Of a stretch of 64,000 bases of DNA, positions 28,854-41,025 are shown in pieces; the stretch's first letter is position 1, and each line of letters begins with the position of its first letter. The stretch covers positions 248,001-312,000 of the forward strand of contig NBIV01000011.1 in the NCBI GenBank assembly GCA_003194525.1, read 5' to 3'. The notes beneath the pieces were generated by a model. It saw only the letters and a list, made by a program, of their open reading frames with translations. It was not told the origin of the DNA and did no database searches. This DNA is from Gracilariopsis chorda (Eukaryota; Rhodophyta; Florideophyceae; Gracilariales; Gracilariaceae). A program made the translations under genes and the position numbers.

Positions 28854-31121
28854 GGTCCAAATCAAATGCATTCCATATCGCCACCGTCTACGTTGGAGAG
28901 ATACTTTGCAAGGCCCGAAGCATATGCGAACCTCGACTACCTTTCGTACTTTGAAAAAGTTCGATTGTATCGCACGCTTCCAGCCCGCGTGCTTAACGAA
29001 TACGACGGAGAGAGCACTCAGGTGCCCACAGACGACTGCGATCCGCCCATGTACGTGGTACAACGCACGGAAGACGAGCAGTGTGTCGCAAGGATCAGAG
29101 GTGTTTCACCGTCTGACATTGAGCTCTTTGCCCTGCGCGTGCTGCTCATGAATCACGGCTCGAGTTCTTATGAAGACGCAAGGAATTTCAACGGACAGCA
29201 GTATGGAACGTATCTTGCAACTGCAATTGTAAGCGGACTGCTCGTGGACGGATCCGAGTTTGATATTGCATTACAAGAAGCAGTGCATATATAGAGCACG
29301 CCCTCCGAGCTAAGACGTCTGGTTGTCACACTATACCAAGAAGGCGCAGTCCCAGAAAAAATGGGGGTCGAAAACTGGGACGCACTATGTTGCGACATAC
29401 ATACAGGAGATGAGCAGCAACGAAAGCAAGAAATGTACCGACGTGTGGTGGATATATCAGACCTGCACGGTGGGCGACTGCTTCGAGATCATAGTTTCTT
29501 CTCCAAACACCTACAGAAGAACCATGCAGCATTGACTGAGGCGAATCGAGCTACAACAACTCGAGACGCGCGACTGGTGCGAAATTCGTCAACTTTGCAG
29601 TCAAGGTACGCCATCTTAAAACCTCGCCAAAGACAAGTCATTGGCACCGTCATTGCCGCATTGAAACAACGACAGGTGCTGCAGGAGCGAACAAGCACTC
29701 CTGGAAACGTGTTCTTTGTGCAAGGATCCGCAGGAACCGGAAAGATGTACGTGCTCAACCTCCTTCGTGATATGGGTGAGTCGGAAGGAATGCTCGCCGA
29801 AATGACTGCTAAAACAGGCATTGCAGCTTCGTTGTACGAAGGTGGCCGAACTTTACATATCCTGCTCGGACTGGGTGTAGCTGATAGGGACAGCACAAGC
29901 AGCACTACAGCCACTTTGTCAAAGTAAGTTCCCTGATCTCAACGTGCAGAACTGCTACGTGAAATACAACTGCTCGTCTTAGATGAGGCGTCCATGCTCT
30001 CACGAAAGCTTTTAGAACTCATGGATGCGTTGCTCAAAGATCTTTGCTGCAGTGGAATGGAAAATCCACCTCCGTTTGGGGGCTTGACCATCGTTCTATC
30101 GGGTGACTACTCCCAGCTGCTTCCAGTGGTGCCGCAGGTGTACATGGAGGCCGAGCCAAGTGGAAATGTGAGACGGGTGTACACAAACATTCTCAACGAA
30201 TTGCCGTGGAAGAGTGATCTGTGGAAATTGTGCTCGGTTCAAGTGCTGTACCTCACGGAACAAGTACGCCAAGCCGATGATCCGGCATTTGCGTCGCTGT
30301 TACGTTCCATTGCACGGAACACAATATCCAACAACGCTCCACTACCACTCAGATCTACCGGTGGCATGCAAACCGCCTACCAATTCCAGTGGAAGTGGCT
30401 CACAACACGACGCAAGGAGGATGTGGATCTCAGCAAAATGCTCATTGCCTCCACAAACCAGTTGGTCGACGAACACAATGTGGCAGCGGTACATCTATTT
30501 CCTGGTGAATGCTTCACTCTTCCGTCAGCTACGACGGTACAACCTGATCTTGGACAGAATCCAGAGTCTGAATTCGCCAGTTCTATCGTCCCCGAGTTTG
30601 CATATCACTATGCGCCTACTCGAGTATCGCCTCATAACTTGGACTGGAAGATTGGTGTGCCAGTTATGGTCATTCGGAACGTGCTGCATCCTGCTGTGGT
30701 CAACGGAAAGCTGTTCGTAGTCGTGCCTGTCGATCAGATTACGATGCAGGTGGCTCTATTCGACGAGAACCGACAGGTGCTGGAACGACAGCTCCTGCAT
30801 CGTATCGACTTCCAGTTTTCAATCGCAGACATTTGCATGATTCTAAGGCAGTTCCCCATTCGTCCTGCGTTTGTAGCTACCGTTCACAAAGGACAGGGAA
30901 AAACGTTGGACGGTTTGATTGTGGATGTACGATCCAACTTCTTCTGCGCCGGTCAGTTGTATGTCGCATTGTCGCGCGTTCGAAGGAACGACCATGTGCT
31001 ACTCCTGCATGACCCACAGCTTACATCCACAAATGCGCTCACATTTCATCCCATGCCTGTGGCCATCGCCAAGCCACTGCTGCCTGAAGCCATTCAGTTC
31101 TGCATTCCTCCACAACCGTAA
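28854..31121 (+). pseudogene. Helitron PIF1-family helicase domain
   Basis: This is the motor that unwinds DNA during Helitron transposition. The frame reopens after 28853, is cut by TAG 29292-29294, and then carries the Walker A motif GSAGTGKM (29724-29747; the usual Thr/Ser after Lys is Met). TAA 29925-29927 and TGA 29934-29936 follow. QRAELLREIQLLVLDEASM (Walker B, DEAS at 29982-29993) then leads into a 375-codon open block, 29994-31121. That block has GDYSQLLPVV, a PIF1 signature region, ATVHKGQGKTLDGLIVDV and QLYVALSRVRR (motif VI). The last block is uninterrupted, the best-preserved part of the element. Confidence 0.85.
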
Positions 31122-31194
31122 TCATATTTCTTGCGTTCTTCATTACTGAATTAGACTACTTCCTTTTCTGCTTTTGCTTTCTTCACCCATTTCT

Positions 31195-31985
31195 TCTTCT
31201 CACCACTGTTTATGAATCCTCCACCGTGGCGCGAAGCGCCGGCCGCAGCCAAAGGCCGCTTCCTCTTGTCTCAACACCCCACTCTTAATGATGCTTTCTA
31301 ATCATTGGCTGGCACTGCAATCAATTTTGGGCACCTAAAAACAAACCCCTACTGCTCCACCTACTGTACGCGCCACGGAGCCGCGTGTTTCTACGAGTGT
31401 TATTGCAAGCGCAAGCGAGCAAAGTGCTCGGAGAGCCTCCAAACGCTACTAAATACACAAAGCTACAAAAACAACGCGGCGCAGAGCGCCGCCCACGGCC
31501 GAAGGCCATCTCCACTTGTCTCTCCACTATTAAGTATTTATACGCGTATCAGGGGGGCGTTCTTGATTAAATGGAGGCGTTGTGCCACGAAATCATTTTG
31601 CACGACCCCGTTTGCCCATGCGAAACGCCCATTTGGCGCAACGCATCGCTACCATTTAAAAATTTCAACAACAGCAGAAGCAGCAAAGCTTGATGCTTAC
31701 TGGCTGGAACTCCCATAATGACTGCAGTGCCAGCCAGTTACACAAAGCAACGTGTCGCGCTTTCTAATCATTGGCTGGCACTGCAATCAATTTGGGCACC
31801 TAAACACAATCCCCTACGGCTCCACATACTCTAGGCGGCGTAGCGCCCCGTGGTTCTACGAGCGCTATTGCGAGCGCAAGCTCGCAATAGCGCTCGTAGA
31901 GCCTCCGAACGCTACTAAACACACAAAGCTACAAAGCTAACACGGCGCAGAGCGCCCACCACAGCCGAAGGCCGTTTCCATTTTT
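31195..31985 (-). repeat. structured repeat array, inverted copy downstream of the Helitron
   Basis: Starts within about 100 bases of the helicase stop. TCTCAACACCCCACTCTTAA at 31259 is the exact reverse complement of the far end of the plus-strand array near 6487-6510. Further landmarks: GGAGGCGTTGTGCC near 31573, ACTGCAGTGCCAGCC near 31721 and the CTACGAGCGCTATTGCGAG palindrome near 31856. About one and a half units; one unit lacks the CTG segment. Confidence 0.75.
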
Positions 31986-32060
31986 GCTATCTTTAACGGT
32001 TTATCTGGTCGAGTGTTGAAAGATGATGGGTGTATTTCGAATGTTGTGTTGCGGGAGTTT

Positions 32061-32366
32061 TCGGTCTAGAGCCTGCTCTCCAGGTTGAGGTCCCTTGTTG
32101 GGGAAGGTTTACTGGTGTGACGGCAACTCGCCGTCGCACTAAGTACTAAGTATCCCAGAAATGGGTGAATGATAAACAGAAATAACTAAATTACTCCACT
32201 TTGGTGGTTCATGCCCACTACTGTGGCCAACTGCAGATTGACTCTTCCGTGTCCCATATGTCCAATCCACTATTAGTGGTCGTAATTCGTTCAATGACGA
32301 TATTACAAAAACATTCGGGAAATCAACCAAGTACCAAGAATCCCTCCCTGAGGTCATTTCTCCTCA
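32061..32366 (-). repeat. 3' LTR of element C
   Basis: Aligns with 51932-52241 over about 300 bases (shared: GAGGTCCCTTGTTGGGGAAG, ACTCCACTTTGGTGGTTCAT, AACATTCGGGAAATCAACCA's counterpart). The left limit is approximate. Confidence 0.75.
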
Positions 32367-32401
32367 TATCCCCCTCCTTCGTTTGGAAAGCAACTGCGAA
32401 C

Positions 32402-34138
32402 GCGGGCGAATCCCAGCGGAAAATGGGTGATAGAATTCCAAACCTGTCCGGGTCACTGGGTCAAACCTCTGCCTCAAAGAAACAAGATCTTACAAAACCA
32501 GCGAACCAGCCTTCCAAAAAGGCAAGCTCCTCTTGTTCCTACTCAACGCAGTCAGATCACACCCTTTTGAAGAGAAATATGAGCAACAACAACAACCAGC
32601 CTCCAAGAGCAACTCCAGTTGAAAACTTGAAAACCGGTTTCCGGTCAGTACCCTTGCCACAAGGGAGGTGAACTCCGGCACAGCCGGCCAACATTGTTGC
32701 AGCGTCCCAGCATGGGTTCCACCTTCCACCAACGGTGGCTCTTTCCAGATTGATCCCTGCAGAGACTTGGCCTTCTTATAATGCCCTTGTAGGGTTAGAT
32801 TCGATGACTTGGAGTGATTGCTCTTGGCTCCGGCTTGCGCTGTGGTTCCATCCCATCGCTGCCATCGACGAGGATTTGGTTACGGCCTACGCAAATGGTT
32901 TCGGTACTTTGCTCGAGGATGTACACAGCCTCGCCATCTCTTCGTGTGTCTGGCGGCATCGAATCCCCATCCCGGTGCACTATATCCGAAGAAACTTGAA
33001 CGAATCCGTGGGTGCGACTCATGCGGTGCTAGTGCAGATCGCATATTAACGGCAGAGCCGGGCGCCTTTCGAATTCTCCGTATTTACCAGATTTAGCTTC
33101 GAAATCAGACTATTCCGCACGAGTGATGGAATTGGTTACGGCGAACCCCTGGACAACCTTGAAACTCTGGCGTGAAGGAACCTTCCCGCTGCACGGCACG
33201 AAGCCCTATGTTGGGAGCGACCGTTGCTTCGGGCTGAATTTCGGTACCTTCACCCGCAGTCCCGCACTATTTTCCTCCAAAACGTCATCCCTTCTGAACG
33301 GCGCTGGCGATCTCGATTCGGGTACTTTGTCCCGTATCAAAACGTGGAGATTAAGTGGATTGCTCTGCCTCACCGACAGTGTCGGTAAGTCGCACCCCAT
33401 GAGTGGTGGAGGTTTTATGAGGCGTGTCGGGGTTGATACGTTGAGCTTCCGCCAGCACCTACGTACCTCAGTTCCTTTTCTATTTAGGATCCCCGGTTGG
33501 GGCTTTGGTCGGTAGTTGTAACCCAGTGGGCTGCTTGCACTGCGGCGTATACCATCGCTGAGATTTATGACGATTATCGACTCTGGTTCATCCAACCGCG
33601 TGTGTGGGCCGCCATTCGCAACCTGTACCTCAGTGTCCCCCCTGGGGGCATTGCAGACAATTATTAAGTATTCGAATTACTTTGTTTGATCAACAGTATT
33701 AACTGGAGCGAGGTCCCGCTGGAAAAGAGTGGTTAGCTTGACCACGGTGGTGGCGGTACCGGTGGTCAGGTTCTTGGTAGAAACAGTGCTAATGTAGTGG
33801 CTTTCATCTACTTCGATCCCTGGGAGCTCCGAGAGGTTTCCTCCGAGGATTCGAGGGAACGTCGCAAAGCACCGTGGCACTTGCTGGACGACAACCCAAT
33901 TGAGTACGTCGATTCTGACGATTACTATCGCATGTATAGCAGGGATGAACCGATGGTCGATACCGAACCGGAAGAGCCGGGGGACATGGAACTAGATGTT
34001 GGCAACATGGTCGTAGACGAATCCACCGAGGGGGTGCCTCTGTTTCTCCGACGGCTAGTTCCGGACCTTCACTCTTCAGGGGGGGTACAGTCAATTAAAG
34101 CGATGTCATTGCCTGTGTCCTGCGCAGAGCGAGTTTAA
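32402..34138 (+). pseudogene. antisense ORF of element C, counterpart of those in A and B
   Basis: Coded opposite to the element's own genes, between chromodomain and 3' LTR, as in A and B. Open blocks are 32402-32671, 32735-33049, an unlisted frame at about 33199-33387, and 33797-34138, separated by stops and frameshifts. The middle block reads RTIFLQNVIPSERRWRSRFGYFVPYQNVEI, which parallels NDMIEPDGRIRTNLKYFFGWHQVEFH of element A in spacing and in aromatic and Arg positions; a following block PRLGLWSVVVTQWAA parallels PRLTWQVFFVEWAVF of element B. The last block is acidic (EPEEPGDMELDVGN). Function unknown. The alignment was made by eye and is weaker than A against B. Confidence 0.5.
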
Positions 34139-34429
34139 GCGCTGCCGAGGCTTCGGGTGGCGTCACCACAATGGCGGATGCATTGGCTTACCGCCTTGCA
34201 GGTGGGCACGCCCCGGACGATGGGCAGGGGTCGAACTTCTAATGCACTATACTGGTCTCTTTCCCTGGCTTAGCCAGTAATTTAGCTTAGAATCACACAA
34301 GCGCACGAAGCTCCTGAGCAAAAAGGTCCTGTTTAGAACGGCGTCGTTTCTTTCATTGCCATCCTTGACGGAGTCCGTAGAAAATAGAGTGTACTCCTCT
34401 TTCCTACCTTCGCCAGATTCGCGGCATTT

Positions 34430-37400
34430 TTATCCCCTTTGAGCGTTGCACAGCGTAGCTGGACTTTCCGTACCCACGCTGCAGTGATATTGGACCACAT
34501 TCGAAGGAGGGAGGTGTTCGATAGGTTCCATGGTGTCCCAGCTTGCGTCACATCCGTACCAACGGACGCGGTATCTTAGAATACCTTCTTGATTCCAGGT
34601 GTGCCCGACGATTCGGTCAATCACAAACTCTTATTTGTATACTTGCCGGCCTTACCGTGTTAAGGTGACCTCACTTGTCAGGGGCTTCCCTTGGGACGCG
34701 ATGTGCTCTCTCAAGGAGGCTTCAGGATGCAACGTGCCGGCTTTGCTAGGTAGGTGTAGCGCAGAGTGCGGAATAATATCCCTCAAAAGGGTGTCTTCGT
34801 GTAACAGTTGCCGCGTACCGCGGTAATTGGGACGTACCGCTAGTTTGCAGGAGTCTTCCGTCCCATGTTGATGGTAGTCTGGTCAAACCGCGAGCTTGCG
34901 TGCATCTTGCTGCTTTGCCGGAGTTGCTGAAATCACTCCCTGGTGGGGCTTTCCGCGTCGCACGGTGATTGGTGCGGGGCGCACAATCTCCGAGCGTTCA
35001 CGTGACTCCCATGACATGTGGTTCTGAACTGCCTCGTCGCGTTCCACCTCCCTTGGCATGGGCCTTACACTGTTCGACTGAACCATGCACTGTAGTGCTG
35101 GCACCCAGTATCTGACGGCTACTTCCAGTGCTCCGGTGTGCTGTCTCAAACTCTCTGATCGGGCGTGTACAGCTGGTGCCGTGGACACTCTGTACGCGTA
35201 ATTCACCTCCAACTGAGATTTGATGTCTTCTTCAAAAGGTGCATCATCCGGGACGAACGGATTAAACTTGGCGACGACGCCGGGTTTTTCCGAGACGCTC
35301 GGTATATTACCGCGATTGCGCGGAGACTTCAGCACTTCGATCTCCAAAGTTTTGAAAAAATTCCTGTTATGAACGGATCTAAGTCCTGGGCTGTATAGCC
35401 AGGGACTTGAGTTGCAAGAGGTGCATTCCTGCTTTCCTCCCTCAAGAGGTTCTCTTCACCTCCCAGAGTTGCTGGTTTACCAACGCGTGCGTTGCCCGCT
35501 ACCAGCAGTGTGGATGGTGTTGGGGAATTCGTTTCGGCGAGAAATTCCGCCAAAGACGGTTCTGCAACTACACCCTGGCGGGGGGTTTGCGAAACGATCC
35601 TCCTATGCTGATTCAGGGAGTTGCCTTGGTTGAGGGGTACACACTGCGATGTCGGTCCACTCTCCCGTATCATACGGTGTAGCTGCGTCGTTACGGAACC
35701 CTGTGTGGGGATTGCGAGGCTGCATTGACCTTCCGTGTTCCACGGCTTAAATCCTGTTGTGACGGTCATAAATTTCCAGCGTGGCGATAGGAGCCCTCCC
35801 CTCCCTAGACGGAGCGAGGGGAGTAGCAGTAGGATATCCCACATGGAGGGTGTAGATGCGCACCGAAGGGGCGGTAGTGTTAGGAGTAGAGAAAGGTCCG
35901 CTCGGACCTGAACGATCCGGCCAAGCCGGGGGTTCGGATAAAGTCAATAAGTCTGACAGGCCCCGATTAGAGTGTGTTAGAGTAGTCAGTGTATTTAGTC
36001 CGGGGGTTTCAGGCGTTGCTGTGTCCGTAGAGACGGTTTCCCTGTTTCCAGGACGACCTCAGATGACGGATTAGGGGCAGGCACAACACGATCGCGGGAA
36101 ATCCGCTCGTGCGCCTTGTCCATTACCACTACGACAGTATCGGAGCTAACCGATAATGCTTTGAACGGCTCATCCGCAACAGGCGAAAGCTTTTAACGCA
36201 TCTCCCGTTCCGGGTTATAATATTCCTTACGAATAAAGACGTAGGTATTATCCCGTATGCGGGGAGCGTTATTTCGTAGACAAGCGTTGAAATCCCGCTT
36301 GTAAGCGGCTTGTGCGTGTTCTATAGACTTCTGCGCTGCGGAGACCACTTAAGTATGCCACTGCCTCTATTCCTGGGAGTGGAGATCCTCAGATAGAAAA
36401 TTGTTTAAATTGGATTGGGATTCTAAAGCCACATGCGGGGGTGAACGAGATAGAAGCAGTTCGAACGGTGACACTCCGGTGGTGCGGTGAGCTTGCGTAT
36501 TGTATGCAAATGTTAAAGCATCTTCATACAAGTTTCAAGTCTTGGGTTTATCAGAAACGTAGCACCAAAGAGAGGCCAACAAAGTCCGGTTGAACCGTTC
36601 GACTTACCCATCACACTGGGGATGGTAGGTGGTCGTGAAAACATTCTTCACGTCCAGGATGCAAAAAAAATCCTGGAAGAACTTAGATGCAAATTGCCGT
36701 CCGTTATCGGAGAAAAACTCCACAGGAGGACCGTGGACAAATATCCCGTGCGTTACCAGAGCCTGAGCCACCGTGGAATTGGTTATCTTCCGAAGCAGGA
36801 AGGTCGGAACAAGCTTTGAAAAGCGATCGGTGCTCAAAAGCAAGATCTTTTGGCCTCTACTTGTAGTGAGGAGGGGTCCAAGAATATCTACTGCAATAAA
36901 CTCGAGTGGCACCCTAGCAACGATTAACTTCGTTTTCTTTGCGTTCCTGCGGAGCTTCACCCGGTTCTTCGAGCATTTAGTACAAAAGTTGCCCAGCAGT
37001 TATTCACAATGGAGGGCCAGTAAAAAGCCCTTCCCAGGGTGAGGTAGAGCTTCCTCCCACCTACGTGGCCACTGAGCTTCGCAGAGTGCGACAGATGAAA
37101 CAACCGCTACTACAGGGAATGAGACACCACAATCTGTGGGCGAGCTTCGACCAACCCAACTAGGTAGCCTTTATCGTTCATCTCGAAAGAGAGGTCTTCA
37201 CCACCGTTCAAACGGACACGAACCCTCATACGGAAGTGGTCACCGAATTGTTCTCGGATCAATTTCTGCGGTGAAACCGGTACAAAACGTCCCGGTAAGG
37301 GGTTTTCAGGGGTCCCGCGGGATGCGAGTAAGTTTTCAAAGTCAGCATCTTCATCCCAGTTTTCTGGCTATTGATCGAACTCCCACTCATGGTCATCCGG

Positions 37401-39578
37401 CTTTTCAGCCATGTAGCATAGAAGTTCGTCATCCCCCGTTGGGAGTGCTTCCCCATGTGTGAGTAAACACGACAAAACGCCAGCCTGGGGGTTGAGCGCA
37501 GCCTTCTTGTATATGACTTGGAAGTCATTTTCTGCAAATCGGAGTCTCCAGCGCTTAAGGCGGCCCAAGGGATCGGATACATTCATTAACCACCTCAACG
37601 AGGAATGATCCGTTTATACGGTAAATTCATCACCCATAGGATAAGGAAGTAGGTTAGATTGCTCCCAAACGATGGCGAGACACTCTTTCTCCGACACAGA
37701 GTAATTCCGCTCGTGGACATTGAGCAAGCGTCACCAACACCAATTAGCCTTCGGTCCCATTTTGGGTTGGTTTGAAAAAGAGCACAACCAACTTGGTAGT
37801 CACTGGAGTCCATGTCCACGGAGTACAAGAGTCCCAGATTGGGTAAAGGTAAGATACGTTCTGATGTGACTGCGTCCTTTAAGGAATTAAACGCTTCCCA
37901 CTGCTCCGGCGTCCATGACCCCAATTGTGGGGGATTTTCTTTTCGTAACAACGCTTTTAAAGGTGCTGTGATATCCGAAAGGTTTGGGATAAACCCGTCG
38001 GTAGACGTTGACTAGCCCCAAGAAGGAGCAAAGTACCGTTTGAGTGCGGCGTCCCTTAGCCTCAAGAAGGGACTTGACTCGAGTCTTCTCGAGGTTTAAC
38101 CGTCCCAGACGGATGATATGTCCTAGATACTTGACTGTATCGGTGAAATTCTCAATTCCTCAGCTTGAGGGTGGGTCTTTCATCGCAGAGCACGGTCATG
38201 ACGTGCCTGACATGGGTGAGATGGTCCACCAAAATACTGAAAAAGATAATAATAGCATTCAGGTAGAACAAGCAGCTCTGCCACTTGAAACGGTTCAATA
38301 TAATATTTATTGCACGATGAAACGTAGTGGAAGCGTTGTTCAAACCAAATGTCATCCGCTTAAGACTGTAAGATCCAGCGTTGCAAGTGAAAGCGGTCTT
38401 ATCGCGATCCGCCTGTCTAACACGGACCTTCCAATAACCCCATTTGGGGTCCAGAGCCATGAATATCGTCTCCAGCGGAGTCAATTTACTCGTCCATACG
38501 AAGGATGGGATATGTGTCACTAACAGTCATGGCATTGAGCCGGGGATAGTCTACACAGAACCTCTAGTTTCCGTTGACCTTTAAAGACAGTACAACTGGG
38601 GATGACCAGGGTGATTAAACAGGCTCTATCACACCTGCGCGGAGCATTTCGCGCACCTGGGACTGCTCTTCCCGAGTTTTCAGTCCTGCCTTGTAAGCGT
38701 GTTGTGCCATCCGACGTGCACCCGGTAACAGATCTATCCGGTGTTCTGTAGCAACAATATCGCCGAGTAAGGGATCCCAAATCGTGGTAAGTTCCCGTAG
38801 CATGGCACAGAGTTTGTTTGTCGAGATGTGACTCCGGCACACGGCCGAGGTCTATATCTTCGAGTGCCTTTATGTGGTTCACTCGGTCAGAACGCGCTGT
38901 AACAGTGTCCTCTGATACAGGTGTGGCCGTCAGTTCACTTATTCGGGGTGTTCGACGTTAAAACAACTGTTTCCTTCCCCTCCTTTGACGATAGCTTGTC
39001 AGTGGTTGGGATGACTTCCTCAGAGAGGGCGGTGATTCTGGGAACGTTGGCGGTCGTCATCTTCGTCGAGAGCATCTCAAAGAGGTGTAGAGTGACGCTT
39101 ACAATTATTTGGGTCCTAACCAGATACTGGGGGCGTTGGCCAAGATTGGCAACTAGTATCTGGAAAGGAGCATCCGGGGTAACGTGAACAATTCCGTTCG
39201 CCAGCGTGAGCTGATAATTTTCGTATGAAGAGGGCAGAAGTTGAGTAAACTGAAGACCCTGTTGACGGCAATTGACTTGCACCCAGACTTGGGACTCAGG
39301 CTGTATAGAAACCGAGGCTGGAAATCGAATTTTGATGGACTCGAGAGACGCGGGCGGTGGTTTTTGCAGAGCAGGTAGTGGGACTTGTTTCTGCGTGGCA
39401 CGCATCAGCAGGCGACGGACGATCGGGACTGACGATCCGTCGTTGAGTTCTACACGCCTAAGGTGGGGCCTGACTGCGTCCACAAATCTGTTGCAGTAAT
39501 CACTTCTCAATATGATGGAGCGGCCAATGACTGACAGACAATAAATTTGAGCTTCAACACAGAGGTGCCCAACTGCAC
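34430..39578 (-). pseudogene. pol of element C, protease C-terminal part to chromodomain
   Basis: Reading down the minus strand from 39578: the protease continues from the element B insertion point (VQLG, then KFIVCQSLA after frame correction). RT follows (AYKAGLKTREEQSQVREML near 38700; RFCVDYPRLNAMT near 38560; MALDPKWGYWKVRV near 38450). The catalytic YxDD box reads YLNA (complement of 38245-38262), so the polymerase is dead. RNase H spans 37368-37951. Integrase has AVDILGPL and FFSDNGRQFASKFF at 36604-36960. The chromodomain is at about 34490-34624 (IDRIVGHTWNQEG, YRVRWYGCD). Between integrase and chromodomain (about 34.7-36.5 kb) only scraps are readable. Many stops and frameshifts occur. 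Confidence 0.8.
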
Positions 39579-40107
39579 TGTAGTACAGTAGCCCTGAGGT
39601 TAGATTACTGGCAAGCTGGAGTTTCAAAGTGGTGGACGAAGTACCAGAGCACTACTGGCACGTGTCAATATTAGCCACGTTGGTCAGAGATAATTTTGAT
39701 CTGAAGTGTGACCTTCGGTGGACCTGGCACTGCAGTACAGTACACTGTAGAATAATGTAATATTCTGTTTAATTTTTAGTACTACTTACCAGTCGTCTAA
39801 AGCGCGTCGCCAACTATATTAGTTGATTCGAGTGCAGCCGGCCACTGAGGAGTAAAGGCAAGCACCACCTCCGTCTTCTAGTCGTCTCCAAGCTACCAGC
39901 CGACACAGGCTTCCAAGCCATCGTTACGAGTGCGCCTGACCTGTAGGGACCTCAGATAACGCCCGCCCATTGCGCCTGCACGTCAGAAGGTGCCCACGAG
40001 AAAACTAGACCCCAGTGGACTGTCATTCTAGTGGATGGTACTCTGCCACCGCTACCCCTAGTAGGTACTACTTCTCCACTTGCCCTTTGGACTAGCATTC
40101 TACTACA
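39579..40107 (+). repeat. 5' LTR of element B
   Basis: Begins TGTAGTACAGTAG and ends TTCTACTACA. Pairs with 48388-48914. Confidence 0.9.
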
Positions 40108-40109
40108 TC

Positions 40110-40121
40110 TGGTGTCCCGAC
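40110..40121 (+). promoter_or_regulatory. primer-binding site of element B
   Basis: TGGTGTCCCGAC two bases after the 5' LTR, matching the site of element A at 10 of 12 positions. Confidence 0.65.
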
Positions 40122-40294
40122 CTAGACTCCTACAAAGACAGCCGTTTGAAAACTTAAAACCGAAGGAAATCGAATAGGACTTCTACCATTGGACTGCTTG
40201 TTGTCGTTTTTGACATGAAAGCAACCGTGAACTCATGAATAACCAACACCCCAACCCCCCATCGGACGCTTAACAAGGACCCCCAGCAGCCGCC

Positions 40295-40954
40295 GTGGCC
40301 GCTCCGGACACTCCTGGTCCGGTACCCGCCCGAGAGGACAGTGCAAGTGACCACAGGAGCACGTGCAACCGTTCTGTTGGAATTACGATTGACGAACTGG
40401 ACAACCTCAAACGCCTCATTCGGGATTCGACATTGGTCGCTCGCCTTCGCAAGACGGTTGAACAGATGAACCAGCAGGTCGATTAAAGGAATATTGCATT
40501 ATCGTCTCACGACCCAGACGCACTCGCCCCCAATGCCCGAATGGTGGACAAGGTTGCCGCTCTTCTATGGCTGTGACTCTGTTCTTGGTGTGAAGACCAA
40601 GTGAAGCAATTCCCAAGGGACCATTCAGATAGGGCATTTCCCGACCGCCTCACCATGCTGGCTGACCCATTAATTCCTCAGGTCGTTCACTCGGATGTTG
40701 TTGTACACTCAATCGCCACGACCATCCAGGGGGAAATCACAAGCCAGGTAGGCCAGCCTGACGGCTATCGAGCTGTTTCTCAAAGTAGACCGTCGGTTTT
40801 CCATCGGACATACCAGAATGGGTCCAAAAAAGCACCCTGTCCATCAGAACCATCCCGTGGCACTGGAGCCACAGGAAAACGACCAGAGGGACGCATAGAA
40901 GCGTTCAGTTCCTATAACATCAACAGTCTCAGTACGCCGGATCGGAAGACCTGA
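40295..40954 (+). pseudogene. gag remnant of element B, capsid region deleted
   Basis: One frame, with TAA at 40484-40486 and a TGA near 40574, gives MAAPDTPGPVPARED, STLVARLRKTVEQMNQ and HSIATTIQGEITSQVG, which match the N-terminal gag of element A (SPLVARLRERMDQ, ESIATTIQGKITRQAG). After about 40820 the text jumps to the equivalent of the very end of the gag region, so about 1.5 kb present in element A, including the whole capsid-like domain, is missing. The element could not make its own particle and would depend on a relative. Confidence 0.75.
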
Positions 40955-41025
40955 GAGGAGAAAAATAAGTTGGAACCGAAGGACGGAAATTATCGGGACT
41001 CCAGTCAGGCGTACGCCATAAACCA

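Larger units (their letters stand above)
25500..31200 (+). mobile_element. Helitron (rolling-circle DNA transposon), decayed
   Basis: A plus-strand coding region runs from a Gly/Arg repeat N-terminus through a Cys-rich finger, an HUH-type replication-initiator domain and a PIF1-family helicase, the domain order specific to Helitrons. At least nine stops and three or four frameshifts break it. Termini are not resolved: I could not find a convincing TC start or hairpin plus CTRR end. Inverted copies of the structured repeat lie on both sides (24.0-24.8 and 31.2-32.0 kb), so the limits given are those of recognisable coding sequence. Confidence 0.75.

Noticed and set aside
29926..29951. A 26-base GT-AG intron between the Walker A and Walker B parts of the Helitron helicase
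   Set aside because: Removing it would put the Walker B segment out of frame; reading straight through gives the expected QRAELLR text with two stops, so these are nonsense mutations.
33123..33515. 130-codon plus frame in element C as the real antisense protein
   Set aside because: The neighbouring frame at about 33199-33387 matches the A and B antisense proteins, so this one is a shadow for most of its length.
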